A DNA stretch of 55,876 bases from Caldimonas tepidiphila. GTDB lineage: Bacteria > Pseudomonadota > Gammaproteobacteria > Burkholderiales > Burkholderiaceae_C. Position 1 is the first letter of the stretch. The number at the start of each line of letters is the position of its first letter. Under the pieces are notes generated by a model. That model was given only the letters and a program-made list of their open reading frames with translations, was not told the DNA's origin and did not search any database. Of the stretch, positions 8,681 to 17,346 are shown piece by piece. Both the position numbers and the translations under genes were made by a program. The stretch covers positions 2,144 through 58,019 of the forward strand of contig NZ_KZ983961.1 in the NCBI RefSeq assembly GCF_003569765.1, given 5' to 3'.

Positions 8681-9985
8681 ATGACCGGCTCGTTTCGCAC
8701 CGACTCCCTGCCGGCCATCCCGCCGCCGCCGGAATCGTTTCGCGCGCTGCTCGGCCATCAGCGCCCGCTCCTGCTGCAGGGGCCGATGGGCCCCTTCTTC
8801 GACCAGCTCGCCCGCTTCCTGCTGGCGCAGGGCAAGCAGGTGCGCAAGGTGCATTTCAACGGCGGCGACGAGCTGTTCTATTCGGCCACACCCGCCGAGC
8901 CCTACACCGGCACGCTGAAGGACTGGCCGCACTGGCTGCGGCAGTACCTGCGCTCGCACGCCGTCGATGCGCTGGTGCTGTTCGGGCAGACGCGCTCGCT
9001 GCACCTGCGCGCGCGCGCGGTGGCGCGCGAGCTGGGCGTGCCGGTCTACGTGTTCGAGGAAGGCTACTTCCGGCCGCACTACGTGACGCTGGAGCGCGGC
9101 GGCGTGAACGCGGACTCGCCGCTGCCGCGCAACCCGCAGGCCTACCGGGGCCGGTCGTCGCAGGAACCCGCATCGCCGCGCGCCACGAACCAGCGCTTCG
9201 GCCGCATGGCCTGGCAGGCGGTGTCCTACTACATGGCCACGGTCGCCAGGAGCCGCCGCTACGCCCACTACAGCCACCACCGTCCGATCAGTCCTGTCGC
9301 CGAGGGCCTGCGCTGGGTGCGCGGGGGCTGGCGCAAGCTGTGGTTCCGCTTGAAGGAGCGCGGCCACGCGAGCCTGTGCGAGGCGCCGCTGAGCGGGCGC
9401 TGGTTCCTCGTGCCGCTGCAGGTGCACAACGACAGCCAGGTGACGCACCACTCGCCGTTCGGCAGGGTCGAGAATTTCATCGAGCAGGTGCTCGCGTCCT
9501 TCGCCGCGCATGCGCCGCAGGACACGCTGCTGGTGATCAAGCACCATCCGATGGACCGGGCCTACCGCGACTACGGCCGCCTGATCGCCCGCGCGGCCGA
9601 CGCGCTCGGCATCGGTGCGCGGGTGCGCTACCTTCACGACGCGCACCTGCCGACGCTGCTGCAGCATGCGCGCGGCGTGGTGACGATCAACTCCACCGTG
9701 GGGCTGCAGGCGCTCTACCATCGCTGCCCGGTGGTCACGCTCGGCGAGGCCTTCTACGCGGTGCGCGGCCTCGTGCATCCAGGGCCGCTGCAGAGCTTCT
9801 GGACGCAGCCGGGCGAGGTCGATGCGGCGCTGTTCAGCCGCTTCAAGGCTCACGTGATCGCGCAGAGCCAGCTCAATGCCAGCTTCTACGGCGAGGTGCC
9901 GGCGCTCGAGCTCGATACGGAGGGCAGCCCGGCGCTCGAGGCGCTCGAGGCGCTGGAGGCCCCCGAGCCGCTGCAGCGCGCCTGA
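8681..9985 (+). CDS. kpsS: Capsular polysaccharide Kdo transferase KpsS
   Basis: About 434 residues from the ATG at 8681; an in-frame start at 8642 would begin inside the hairpin before it. The N-terminal LLLQGPMGPFF is the family hallmark. VFEEGYFRPHYVTLERGG, VPLQVHNDSQVTHHSPF, VIKHHPMDR and the VVTINSTVGLQALYH region are conserved in KpsS/LipB. The protein acts with KpsC to make the poly-Kdo lipid linker of capsule. The C-terminus ends in a low-complexity LEALEALEAPE stretch, encoded by a short tandem repeat around 9930-9965. Confidence 0.9.
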   Translation: MTGSFRTDSLPAIPPPPESFRALLGHQRPLLLQGPMGPFFDQLARFLLAQGKQVRKVHFNGGDELFYSATPAEPYTGTLKDWPHWLRQYLRSHAVDALVLFGQTRSLHLRARAVARELGVPVYVFEEGYFRPHYVTLERGGVNADSPLPRNPQAYRGRSSQEPASPRATNQRFGRMAWQAVSYYMATVARSRRYAHYSHHRPISPVAEGLRWVRGGWRKLWFRLKERGHASLCEAPLSGRWFLVPLQVHNDSQVTHHSPFGRVENFIEQVLASFAAHAPQDTLLVIKHHPMDRAYRDYGRLIARAADALGIGARVRYLHDAHLPTLLQHARGVVTINSTVGLQALYHRCPVVTLGEAFYAVRGLVHPGPLQSFWTQPGEVDAALFSRFKAHVIAQSQLNASFYGEVPALELDTEGSPALEALEALEAPEPLQRA

Positions 9986-10034
9986 GGCGTCGGCGCCCTG
10001 CGGGCCGCGGGCGGCCCCGCTACCATCGCGCCCC

Positions 10035-10820
10035 ATGCGCATCATCTCCCTCAACGCCAACGGCATCCGCTCGGCCGCCACCAAGGGCTGGCCGGCATGG
10101 CTCGAACAGCAGCGCGCCGATTTCTGCTGCCTCCAGGAACTGAAGTGCCAGGCGCCCGACGTGATCGGGCGCTTCGAGCAGGTGGCGGGACTGCGAGGCC
10201 ATTTCCACCACGCCGAGAAGAAGGGCTACTCGGGCGTCGGCGTCTACTCGCGGCACGAGCCGAGCGACGTGCGGGTCGGCTTCGGCTGCGCCGAATTCGA
10301 CGCCGAGGGCCGCTACGTGGAGGCCCGCTTCGACACGCCGTCGCGGCGCTTCAGCGTCATCAGCTGCTACTTCCCGAGCGGCTCGAGCTCCGAGGAGCGC
10401 CAGCAGGCCAAGTTCCGCTTCCTCGCGGAGTTCATGCCGCAGCTCGAGCACCTGAAGGCCGGGCGCGAGTTCGTGCTGTGCGGCGACATCAACATCGCGC
10501 ACCAGGCGCTCGACCTGAAGAACTGGAAGGGCAACCTCAAGAACAGCGGCTTCCTGCCCGAGGAGCGCGACTGGTTCACGCGCATGCTCGGCCTCGGGCT
10601 CGTCGACGTGCACCGCACGCTGCGCCCCGCCGACGGCGGCGAGGCCTACACCTGGTGGAGCAACCGCGGCCAGGCCTGGGCGAAGAACGTCGGCTGGCGC
10701 ATCGACTACCAGATCGCCACGCCCGCCGTCGCCGCCACCGCGCATGCCGTGGCGGTCTACAAGGACCAGCGCTTCAGTGACCATGCGCCGCTGACGATCG
10801 ACTACGACTACCCGATGTGA
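10035..10820 (+). CDS. xth: Exodeoxyribonuclease III
   Basis: 261-residue AP endonuclease / 3'-5' exonuclease of base-excision repair. It shows the EEP-fold motifs in order: LNANGIRSA at the N-terminus, CLQELK with the metal-binding Glu, GYSGVGVYSR, CGDINIAH, WWSNRG, WRIDYQI and the C-terminal SDHAPL. The ATG at 10035 is the first residue of the conserved MRIISLNANG start; the open frame upstream overlaps kpsS and is not part of the gene. It is a stand-alone gene, unrelated to the capsule genes before it. Confidence 0.93.
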   Translation: MRIISLNANGIRSAATKGWPAWLEQQRADFCCLQELKCQAPDVIGRFEQVAGLRGHFHHAEKKGYSGVGVYSRHEPSDVRVGFGCAEFDAEGRYVEARFDTPSRRFSVISCYFPSGSSSEERQQAKFRFLAEFMPQLEHLKAGREFVLCGDINIAHQALDLKNWKGNLKNSGFLPEERDWFTRMLGLGLVDVHRTLRPADGGEAYTWWSNRGQAWAKNVGWRIDYQIATPAVAATAHAVAVYKDQRFSDHAPLTIDYDYPM

Positions 10821-10870
10821 GGCGGATGTCGCGTCGCTCCCACAAAGGTTGCCAACGCGGAACTTCTTCC

Positions 10871-10899
10871 TTGTTGCAATAAAACGTTACCCCTAGACT
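10871..10899 (+). promoter_or_regulatory. Candidate sigma-70 promoter for the outer-membrane protein gene
   Basis: TTGTTG (10871-10876) and TAGACT (10894-10899) are separated by 17 bp in a locally AT-rich stretch about 50 bp before the start at 10950. The match to -35/-10 consensus is moderate. Confidence 0.45.
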
Positions 10900-10949
10900 G
10901 CGCCGCGCAGCCGCCCCACGGGAGGCGCGGCGTTTTCCGGAGAACAGGC

Positions 10950-11594
10950 ATGAAGAAATCCCTCGCGGCGCTCGGCGCGCTGTGCGTCCTCAGCGTCGGT
11001 GCACAGGCCGGCGAGATCTATGGCAACGTCGGCCTGCCCGGCGTGATGCTGGGCTATGCGCAGCCCCTGAGCAGCAGCCTCACGGTTCGCGCCGACGTCG
11101 CCACGCTCGGCAGCCACGAGAAGTCGGGCAAGGAGGAGGGCGTGGACTACACCGGCAAGATCAAGGTGCAGCGCACCGGCGTGTTCGCCGACTGGTTCCC
11201 GTTCCAGGGCGGTTTCCGTCTCACCGGCGGCATGACCTTCAACGACATCAAGGCCAGTCTGAGCGCCCGGGGCGACGGCAGCTTCCAGCGCATCGGCGAC
11301 ACCGACTACCGGCTGGATGCCGACGACCGCTTCGACGTCGAGATCAGCTTCCCGCGCACCACGCCGTATCTCGGCATTGGCTACGGGCACCAGCTCGCCA
11401 AGGGCCTGGGCTTCGTGTTCGACCTGGGCGCCTCGCTCGGCAAGGCCAAGGTGAGCGTCAGCACCAGCGGCGACTGGGACGACAGTGCCGAGGCCCAGCG
11501 CGACATCGAGCGCGAGCGCCAGGAGCTGAGCGACGGCGTGGGCAAGATCAGGGTCATTCCCCAGATCAGCATCGGCCTGAACTACCGCTTCTGA
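10950..11594 (+). CDS. Small outer-membrane beta-barrel protein
   Basis: 214 residues with a clear signal peptide (MKKSLAALGALCVLSVGAQA, cleavage about residue 20). Alternating hydrophobic/polar strands follow (IYGNVGLPGVMLGYAQPL, TPYLGIGYGHQL, GLGFVFDLGASLG), and the C-terminus is IGLNYRF, where the final Phe is the signature recognised by the Bam machinery. A charged segment near residues 170-195 is probably a loop. It resembles uncharacterised porin-like proteins common in Burkholderiales; the ligand is unknown. It is monocistronic, with its own promoter-like sequence and a strong terminator. Confidence 0.75.
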   Translation: MKKSLAALGALCVLSVGAQAGEIYGNVGLPGVMLGYAQPLSSSLTVRADVATLGSHEKSGKEEGVDYTGKIKVQRTGVFADWFPFQGGFRLTGGMTFNDIKASLSARGDGSFQRIGDTDYRLDADDRFDVEISFPRTTPYLGIGYGHQLAKGLGFVFDLGASLGKAKVSVSTSGDWDDSAEAQRDIERERQELSDGVGKIRVIPQISIGLNYRF

Positions 11595-11630
11595 GAGGGC
11601 GGGGGCGCCCGGCGCCCCCGCAGCACGAAG

Positions 11631-11664
11631 GGCGCCGCCATGCACAATGGCAGGCGCCTTTTTT
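11631..11664 (+). terminator. Intrinsic terminator of the outer-membrane protein gene
   Basis: Stem GGCGCCGCCAT (11631-11641) pairs with ATGGC-A-GGCGCC (11647-11658, one bulged A) and is followed by six T (11659-11664). The ATG at 11647 lies inside the 3' arm, which argues against it as the start of the next gene. A second GC-rich inverted repeat precedes it at about 11599-11621. Confidence 0.85.
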
Positions 11665-11685
11665 CATGGATTTCCGACGACAACG

Positions 11686-12324
11686 ATGCTGCGCTACGAA
11701 ACCGTCCCCGTCACGCCCTTCCAGCAGAACTGCTCCATCGTCTGGTGCGACGAGACGATGGAGGGCGCGGTGATCGACCCCGGCGGCGAGCTGCCGCGGC
11801 TGCTCGAGGCGGCCGACCGTCTCGGCGTGACGCTGCGCCAGATCCTGCTCACGCACGCGCACATCGACCATGCGGGCGGCGCCGGCCGGCTCGCGCGCGA
11901 GCGGGACCTGCCAATCGTCGGCCCGCACGAGGGCGACCGGTTCTGGATCGAGGGGCTGGCGCAGCAGAGCCGCATGTTCGGCTTTCCCGAGGCCGAGCCC
12001 TTCGAGCCGGCGCGCTGGCTGCGCGACGGCGACACGGTGGCGGTGGGGCGCAGCCAGCTCGAGGTGCGCCACACGCCCGGCCACACGCCGGGTCACGTGG
12101 TGTTCTTCGCGCCCGACGCGCGGCGCTGCTTCGTCGGCGACGTGCTGTTCGCCGGCAGCATCGGCCGCACCGACTTCCCCGGCGGCGACCACGCGACGCT
12201 GATCGATTCGATCGCGCAGCGGCTGTGGCCGATGGGCGACGACGTGGTGTTCATCCCCGGTCACGGTCCGGAGAGCCGCTTCGGCGAGGAACGGCGCAGC
12301 AATCCCTACGTGCGGGGAACCTGA
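11686..12324 (+). CDS. Metallo-beta-lactamase-fold hydrolase (glyoxalase-II-like)
   Basis: 212 residues. The zinc motif THAHIDHAGG places HxHxDH at 57-62. Further ligands are HTPGHTPGHV and FVGDVLFAGSIGRTDFPGG, with a final PGHGP. This is the YcbL/GloB-like subgroup of thiolester hydrolases; the physiological substrate (hydroxyacyl-glutathione or another thioester) is not certain. The start ATG at 11686 is chosen because the earlier in-frame ATG is buried in the preceding terminator hairpin. Confidence 0.85.
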   Translation: MLRYETVPVTPFQQNCSIVWCDETMEGAVIDPGGELPRLLEAADRLGVTLRQILLTHAHIDHAGGAGRLARERDLPIVGPHEGDRFWIEGLAQQSRMFGFPEAEPFEPARWLRDGDTVAVGRSQLEVRHTPGHTPGHVVFFAPDARRCFVGDVLFAGSIGRTDFPGGDHATLIDSIAQRLWPMGDDVVFIPGHGPESRFGEERRSNPYVRGT

Positions 12325-12357
12325 GGCCTCCCGGGGGCGGTCGTCCCGGAGCGGGAC

Positions 12358-13179
12358 TCAGCCGCGCCGCGCCCGCTCGTACAGGGGCATCACCTTCGGC
12401 AGGTTAGCCTCGATCTGCTGGATGCGCGCCGTGCCCGCCGGGTGCGTGGACAGCCACTGCGGCGGCGCGCCCTTGTTCGCCGCGCCCATCTTCTGCCACA
12501 GCGTGACGCCGGCACGCGGGTCGTAGCCGGCGCGCGCGGCGAGCTCCATGCCGACGAGGTCGGACTCGCTCTCGTCCTCGCGGCTGAAGCGCATCGTCAG
12601 CAGCTGACCGCCCATGTTCAACAGCGTGTCGCCGACCGCGCCGAGCCCGAACAGGCCGGAGACGAGGTTGGCGCCGAGCCGGGTCGCCGCCGTCTTGCCG
12701 ATGCGCTCGCGCGCGTGCTCGCGCAGCGCATGCGCCATCTCGTGGCCCATGATCATCGCCACCTCGTCGTCGGTGAGCTGCAGCTGCTCGAGGATGCCGG
12801 TGTAGAAGGCGATCTTGCCGCCGGGCATGCAGAAGGCGTTGAGCTGCTTGGAGCCGATCAGGTTCACCTCCCAGCGCCACTGCTTCGCGCGCGGGTTCCA
12901 GTTCTCGGCGTGCGGGATGATGCGCTGCGCGATCGCGCGCAGGCGGCGCAGCTGCGGGTGGTTGTCCGGCGCGAGCGCGTTCTGCGCGCGCGCCTCCTGC
13001 AGCATCTGCGCGTACTGCTGCGCGGCGGCCTGCTCGATCTGCTCGGCGGGCACGAGCTTGGACCAGGAGGACTGCTTGCCGACATCGATGCCTTCGCGCG
13101 TCTGCTGCGCCAGCACCGCACCGGGCAGCGCGACGGCCAGTGCCAGGGCCAGGCCGCTGAGGCGGGATGCGAGTTTCAT
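12358..13179 (-). CDS. Periplasmic M48-family metalloprotease
   Basis: 273 residues with a signal peptide (MKLASRLSGLALALAVALPG... to about residue 25). The zinc site HEMAH is at 146-150 and the third ligand lies in SREDESESDLVG. KIAFYTGIL and THPAGTARI are typical of the LoiP/BepA-like secreted M48 peptidases used in envelope protein quality control. No transmembrane segments besides the signal are seen, so it is probably periplasmic or membrane-associated. It is followed upstream (35 bp) by the MFS gene on the same strand, possibly one transcription unit. Confidence 0.88.
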   Translation of the reverse strand: MKLASRLSGLALALAVALPGAVLAQQTREGIDVGKQSSWSKLVPAEQIEQAAAQQYAQMLQEARAQNALAPDNHPQLRRLRAIAQRIIPHAENWNPRAKQWRWEVNLIGSKQLNAFCMPGGKIAFYTGILEQLQLTDDEVAMIMGHEMAHALREHARERIGKTAATRLGANLVSGLFGLGAVGDTLLNMGGQLLTMRFSREDESESDLVGMELAARAGYDPRAGVTLWQKMGAANKGAPPQWLSTHPAGTARIQQIEANLPKVMPLYERARRG

Positions 13180-13214
13180 GCGCTCATCTCCAGATGGGGT
13201 TCCCGGGGTTCGAG

Positions 13215-14780
13215 TCACTCCGCGGCACTGCGTTCCAGCATGCGGCGCACCGGCGGCAGCAGCAGGTAGGCCGGGAAGGACAGCCAGAAGGTCAGGAAGA
13301 AGTAGGCCGCGAAGCCCATCTCCTGCGCGCCGATGCCGCCGGCCCAGCCCGCCACCGCGCGGCTGAAGGCGAAGATCGACGACAGGATCGCGTATTCGGT
13401 GGTGGCCTTGGCACGGCTCGTGATTGCCATCAGGAAGGCAAGAAACGCGCCGGTGCCCAGGCCCCCGGTGAAGCTCTCGAGGCCGCTGGCCGCGTAGACC
13501 GCGAGCTGGTGGTGCAGCGCGATGTCGGCGGCGGCGATCGTGCCGTCGGCGCCGGGCACGACGCGCGGCACGTACCAGGCCGCGGCCGCGTAGCCGAGGT
13601 TGGACAGCGCCTGCCACAGCCCCAGCACCCACAGGCCGCGGAAGATGCCGCGCCGGTCAACGTACCAGCCGCCGATCAGTCCGCCCGCGATCGACAGCGC
13701 CAGCCCCAGGTTGACGCTGACCAGGCCGATCTGCTGGTTCGAGAAGCCCGCGTCGACCCAGAAGGGCTTGACCATGAAGCCCATCGCCGCGTCGCCGAGC
13801 TTGAAGGTGAGGATGAAGACCAGGATCGCGATCATCCCCGGGCGCGACAGCAGCTCGACCCAGGCGCCGAACACCGGGCCCTCGCGCATCAGGTTCGCGC
13901 GCGGACCGCGCGCGGCGACCACCATCAGCGACGCGCCGGCGAACATCAGCGACACCGGCAGCAGTCCCTTGAACCACCACAGCTGGTTCCAGCGCCCCAC
14001 CGCCTCCCAGCCGGCGGCCCGCGCCACCGGCGGCAGCGCCGGCCACAGCAGCCCGACGAGCACCAGCGCCAGCGCCGCGATCCACAGCGGCTGCTCGCGC
14101 AGCAGCGAGAGCTCGCGAGCGACGCTGCCCGGGGCCGCGCCCGGGCGCCGCGGCTCGCGCGGCGCCAGCAGCACCAGGCCCGCGTTGAGCAGGAACACCG
14201 CGGTGCCGAGCAGGTAGGCCAGCGCCCAGCCGAACCAGCCCGAGATCATCAGCACCGCGCCCGCGGTCAGCATGCCGACGCGGTAGAAGCCGATGCGGAA
14301 GCCGTTGGCCATGCCGTACTCGCGCTTGTCGAGCAGCTCGATCGTGTAGCCGTCGGTGGCGATGTCGTTGGTGGCCGACAGCATCGTGAACGCGCCGATC
14401 GCGATCCACACCCAGGGGCTGACGATGCCGGGCGTGCCCGGCACGCCGGCCTGCGAGGCGAACAGCGCCATCACCGCCGCCATGCCGAGGTTGGCGCCCG
14501 CGACCCACCAGCGGTGGCGCCGCGCCCAGTCCACCGCCGGCGCCCACAGGAACTTCACCGTCCACGCCAGCCCGAGCAGGCTCAGCAGCCCGATGTCGGC
14601 GAGGTTGACGCCCTGCTGGCGGAAGTAGACCGGGAAGATGTCGAAGAACACTCCGAGCGGCAGGCCCTCGCTGAAGTACAGCAGCGCGACCCAGAACAGC
14701 TTGCGGCGGTAGGCAGGAGGCGTGTGCGGCGGGGCGACGGCGGCGGAGGAGGCGGACTCGGCCGCGGGCGGGATGCTCAT
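13215..14780 (-). CDS. AmpG-like MFS transporter
   Basis: 521 residues, about 12-14 hydrophobic segments. The first helix region YFSEGLPLGVFFDIFPVYFRQQG and the LAWTVKFLWAPAVD segment resemble the AmpG/SLC33-related major-facilitator branch, and NDIATDGYTIELL is the conserved motif of that branch. AmpG imports anhydro-muropeptides; whether this homologue does so is inferred only. The start at 14780 (MSIPPAAES) puts a Pro-rich cytoplasmic N-terminus before helix 1; the frame stays open further upstream, but that stretch is non-conserved. Confidence 0.75.
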   Translation of the reverse strand: MSIPPAAESASSAAVAPPHTPPAYRRKLFWVALLYFSEGLPLGVFFDIFPVYFRQQGVNLADIGLLSLLGLAWTVKFLWAPAVDWARRHRWWVAGANLGMAAVMALFASQAGVPGTPGIVSPWVWIAIGAFTMLSATNDIATDGYTIELLDKREYGMANGFRIGFYRVGMLTAGAVLMISGWFGWALAYLLGTAVFLLNAGLVLLAPREPRRPGAAPGSVARELSLLREQPLWIAALALVLVGLLWPALPPVARAAGWEAVGRWNQLWWFKGLLPVSLMFAGASLMVVAARGPRANLMREGPVFGAWVELLSRPGMIAILVFILTFKLGDAAMGFMVKPFWVDAGFSNQQIGLVSVNLGLALSIAGGLIGGWYVDRRGIFRGLWVLGLWQALSNLGYAAAAWYVPRVVPGADGTIAAADIALHHQLAVYAASGLESFTGGLGTGAFLAFLMAITSRAKATTEYAILSSIFAFSRAVAGWAGGIGAQEMGFAAYFFLTFWLSFPAYLLLPPVRRMLERSAAE

Positions 14781-14922
14781 GCGGGTGATTCTAGGCAGCG
14801 CCCCCCGGGACGCATGCGGGCGGTCGAGGGCAAATTTGGCAGCGGGTGCAATTCCCCGGCAAGGGGCGCGACTGCCGCAACACCCTGTCCTCGCTGCGAT
14901 TTCGGCGCGCAGGGAATAATGC

Positions 14923-15462
14923 ATGGTCTTTCCCCTGCTGCCGGACCATCCCTTGACCCCGCCCCGCCACGCCGCCGCGCCGTCCTTTTCCTCGCTGGAG
15001 TTCCGCGCCGCGCTCGGCACCTTCGCCACCGGCGTGACGATCGTCACCGCGCGCGACGCGGACGGCACGCTGATCGGGCTGACCGCCAACTCCTTCAACT
15101 CGGTCTCGCTCGACCCGCCGCTGGTGCTGTGGAGCCTGTCGATGCGCGCCGGCTCGATGCCGGTGTTCCAGCGCGGCTCGCACTACGCGATCAACATCCT
15201 CGCGGCGGACCAGCGCGAGCTCGCCGAGCGCTTCGCGCGCAAGGGCGAGGACCGCTGGGCCGGCGTCGCCTGGAAGGAGGGCGTGGCCGGCGCGCCGGTG
15301 CTCGAGGGCGCGATGGCGGTGTTCGAGTGCTTCAACCGCAGCCGCTACGAGGAGGGCGACCACGTCATCTTCGTCGGCGAGGTCGAGCGCTGCACGCACA
15401 CGCCCGGCGCCGCGCCGCTGATCTTCCACGGCGGGCGCTTCTACACCGAGATGCCGCTCTGA
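14923..15462 (+). CDS. Flavin reductase-like domain protein (HpaC-type)
   Basis: 179 residues of the FMN-binding split-barrel flavin reductase family. FRAALGTFATGVTIVTA, GLTANSFNSVSLDPPL and the FVGEVERC/GGRFYTE region near the end are family landmarks. It probably supplies reduced flavin to a monooxygenase partner or acts as a stand-alone FMN reductase; no monooxygenase is next to it. The ATG at 14923 is used; the first ~20 residues are poorly conserved and the start could be a little further in. Confidence 0.85.
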   Translation: MVFPLLPDHPLTPPRHAAAPSFSSLEFRAALGTFATGVTIVTARDADGTLIGLTANSFNSVSLDPPLVLWSLSMRAGSMPVFQRGSHYAINILAADQRELAERFARKGEDRWAGVAWKEGVAGAPVLEGAMAVFECFNRSRYEEGDHVIFVGEVERCTHTPGAAPLIFHGGRFYTEMPL

Positions 15463-15540
15463 GCCGGCGGCGGGCCGGGCTCGGCTCGCGCGCCGCCGCC
15501 CGCGTCGCTGCCCTGAGGGGCATGCCGCAGCGGGACCTCA

Positions 15541-15981
15541 TCACCGGCCGGCGGGCGCCGTCGCGCCCTGCTCGAGCCGCCGGCCGTGCTGCGTGCGGCC
15601 GCCCCAGCCCCAGGCCGTCGCCGGGAGCTCCTGCACCACGACGTAGCTCGCCGGATGCAGCGGCCCGAGGCGGCTCTCCAGCAGCGCGAAGGCCTCGGCG
15701 ACGAAGGCCTCCATCTCGGCGGCCGTGTTGGTGCCGGCGCTGACCTGCACCTGCAGGTGTGCGCCGGCCTGCGCGGCGTCCTGCAGCGGGGTGCCGCCGA
15801 TCGTCCACTGCGCTGCGGGGACCGGCTCGACGCGCAGCGCGACGAGGTCGGAGCGCTTGCGCAGCCGCGTCGCGATCAGCGCGCTCAGCGCACCCGCGAT
15901 TCCGTTTCGCAGCGTGTCCGCAGCAGCCTCGCGAAGGGCGGGGGAGGGCGGGGTGGTGAACATCAGGTGGGCGAAGGGCAT
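15541..15981 (-). CDS. Tautomerase-superfamily protein
   Basis: 146 residues beginning MPFAHLMF, so Pro is residue 2, the catalytic N-terminal proline expected for 4-oxalocrotonate tautomerase/MIF-type enzymes once Met is removed. ALRVEPVPAAQWTIGG fits the substrate-binding strand. The start at 15981 has AAGGAG six bases upstream; an earlier start would lose the N-terminal Pro. It probably forms a unit with the small gene upstream on the same strand, opposite a LysR gene. Confidence 0.75.
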   Translation of the reverse strand: MPFAHLMFTTPPSPALREAAADTLRNGIAGALSALIATRLRKRSDLVALRVEPVPAAQWTIGGTPLQDAAQAGAHLQVQVSAGTNTAAEMEAFVAEAFALLESRLGPLHPASYVVVQELPATAWGWGGRTQHGRRLEQGATAPAGR

Positions 15982-16046
15982 GGCGGCTCCTTTTTCGGGG
16001 GACATCGCAGGAAGGCTGCCGGTCCTTCCGCGTCAGTGCATCCGTG

Positions 16047-16262
16047 TCAGTAATAAGGGGTCGGGATCCGGGAGGCCTCCCGGACCCAGCGAGCCTCGGC
16101 GCGCCGCGCCCAGGCGTCGAACCAGCGGTCGAGCAGGCTCTCGGGCCACCCGGTGTCGGAGTGCGGGGTGTCCGGGCGGTCGGCGGGCGCCGGCACGAGG
16201 CGCGGTCGCGCCGGGGGGCACGATGGGGCGGGCGAGGGCCGGGCTTCGAGCGGGAGGTTCAT
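16047..16262 (-). CDS. Small conserved-looking protein, 71 aa
   Basis: The start at 16262 has a strong ribosome site (AAGGAG) and the frame ends just before the tautomerase gene. The N-terminal half is Pro-rich and probably disordered. The C-terminal half (LLDRWFDAWARRAEARWVREA, then SRIPTPYY) is an amphipathic, Trp/Arg-rich helix resembling the short helical tail of DUF1127-type small proteins. No function can be assigned. It is transcribed divergently from the LysR gene at 16364. Confidence 0.5.
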   Translation of the reverse strand: MNLPLEARPSPAPSCPPARPRLVPAPADRPDTPHSDTGWPESLLDRWFDAWARRAEARWVREASRIPTPYY

Positions 16263-16302
16263 CGCGGGCTCCTTCGTGGAGAGGGGATGACGCCACTCTA
16301 GG

Positions 16303-16358
16303 TTTGCGAAAAAGCTCCGCCAATCCCGCCCGATGCATCCGGACTTTGCAAAAATGCA
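16303..16358. promoter_or_regulatory. Divergent control region with TTTGC repeats
   Basis: Two near-identical direct repeats, TTTGCGAAAAAG (16303-16314) and TTTGCAAAAATG (16345-16356), lie 42 bp apart, i.e. on the same face of the helix. An inverted pair TGCAT-N15-ATGCA (16334-16358) overlaps the second. They sit between the tautomerase unit and the LysR gene and are plausible LysR-type regulator sites. Confidence 0.4.
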
Positions 16359-16363
16359 CGGTC

Positions 16364-17296
16364 ATGCCACCCCGCTCCTCCGCACCCGCCGCCCCGTCCG
16401 CACGTCCCGGACTGAACTGGGACGATCTGCGCTACGCGCTGGCGATCGCCGACGCCGGCTCGCTCGCCGGCGCGGCGCGGGCGCTGGAGGTGCAGCATTC
16501 GACGGTGCTGAGGCGGCTGGGGGCGCTCGAGCGGCGGCTCGGCGCGCGGCTGTTCGAGCGGCAGCGCAGCGGCTACCTGCCGACCGAGGCCGGCGAGCTG
16601 CTCGTCGCGCAGGCGCGGCAGATGCAGCCGGGCATCGACGAGCTCGCGCGCCGCCTCCGCGGGCGCGACCTGGCGCTCGCCGGCAGCGTGCGGCTCAACA
16701 CCTCCTACATCGCGATGCTCTACCTGCTGCCCGCGCCGCTGGCGGCCTTCTCGCGCGCGCACCCGGGCATCGAGGTCGAGGTGGTCGAGGCCTCGGGGCT
16801 GGCGGACCTGTCGCGGCGCGACGCCGACCTGGCGCTGCGCCTGAGCCGCGCGGTGCCCGAGCACCTGGTGGGGCGCCGTCTCGGCGACGTGCGCTTCCGC
16901 ATCTACGCGTGCCGCGGCGCCTCCGGGCTGCCGCAGTCGCCGCGGCCGCTCGCGCAGCTGCTCGAGTTCCCATGGATCGGCTACGAGCGCGACCGCTCGA
17001 CCACCTTCTTCGAGCGCTGGATGCGCGCGCAGGTGCCCGACGAGCGCATCCGGCTGCGCGTGGACCTGTTCCATTCGATGGTGGCGATGCTGCGCACGGG
17101 GCTCGGCATCGGGCTGCTGCCGAGCTTCGTCGAGGCCGACGAGCCCGATCTCGTCGCGGTGTCCGCGCCGATCGAGGAGATCGACACGCCGCTGTGGCTG
17201 CTGACGCATCCGGACCTGCGCTCGACCGCGCGCATCCGGCTCTTCATGCAGCAGGTCGGCGACGCGCTCGCGCAGCGGCTGCGCGCCGGCGCTTGA
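16364..17296 (+). CDS. LysR-family transcriptional regulator
   Basis: 310 residues. The N-terminal winged HTH begins LNWDDLRYALAIADAGSLAGAARAL and includes HSTVLRRLGALERRLGARLF; the periplasmic-binding-like effector domain follows from about residue 100. An Ala/Pro-rich 15-residue leader precedes the HTH. It probably controls the divergent small gene and tautomerase. The start ATG at 16364 is the only one in frame near the HTH. Confidence 0.88.
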   Translation: MPPRSSAPAAPSARPGLNWDDLRYALAIADAGSLAGAARALEVQHSTVLRRLGALERRLGARLFERQRSGYLPTEAGELLVAQARQMQPGIDELARRLRGRDLALAGSVRLNTSYIAMLYLLPAPLAAFSRAHPGIEVEVVEASGLADLSRRDADLALRLSRAVPEHLVGRRLGDVRFRIYACRGASGLPQSPRPLAQLLEFPWIGYERDRSTTFFERWMRAQVPDERIRLRVDLFHSMVAMLRTGLGIGLLPSFVEADEPDLVAVSAPIEEIDTPLWLLTHPDLRSTARIRLFMQQVGDALAQRLRAGA

Positions 17297-17346
17297 AGTC
17301 CGCCGCGGGAGCACCAATTGCAGTGGCAGGACCGGAGGTTTCCCCC

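Noticed and set aside
9930-9965. Tandem repeat at the 3' end of kpsS
   Set aside because: Only about three copies of a GC-rich 9-12-bp unit encoding LEA; length changes would stay in frame, so it is noted as low-complexity rather than a switch.
11647-11685. Upstream ATG for the metallo-hydrolase
   Set aside because: It lies in the 3' arm of the preceding intrinsic terminator and the added residues are not conserved in the family.
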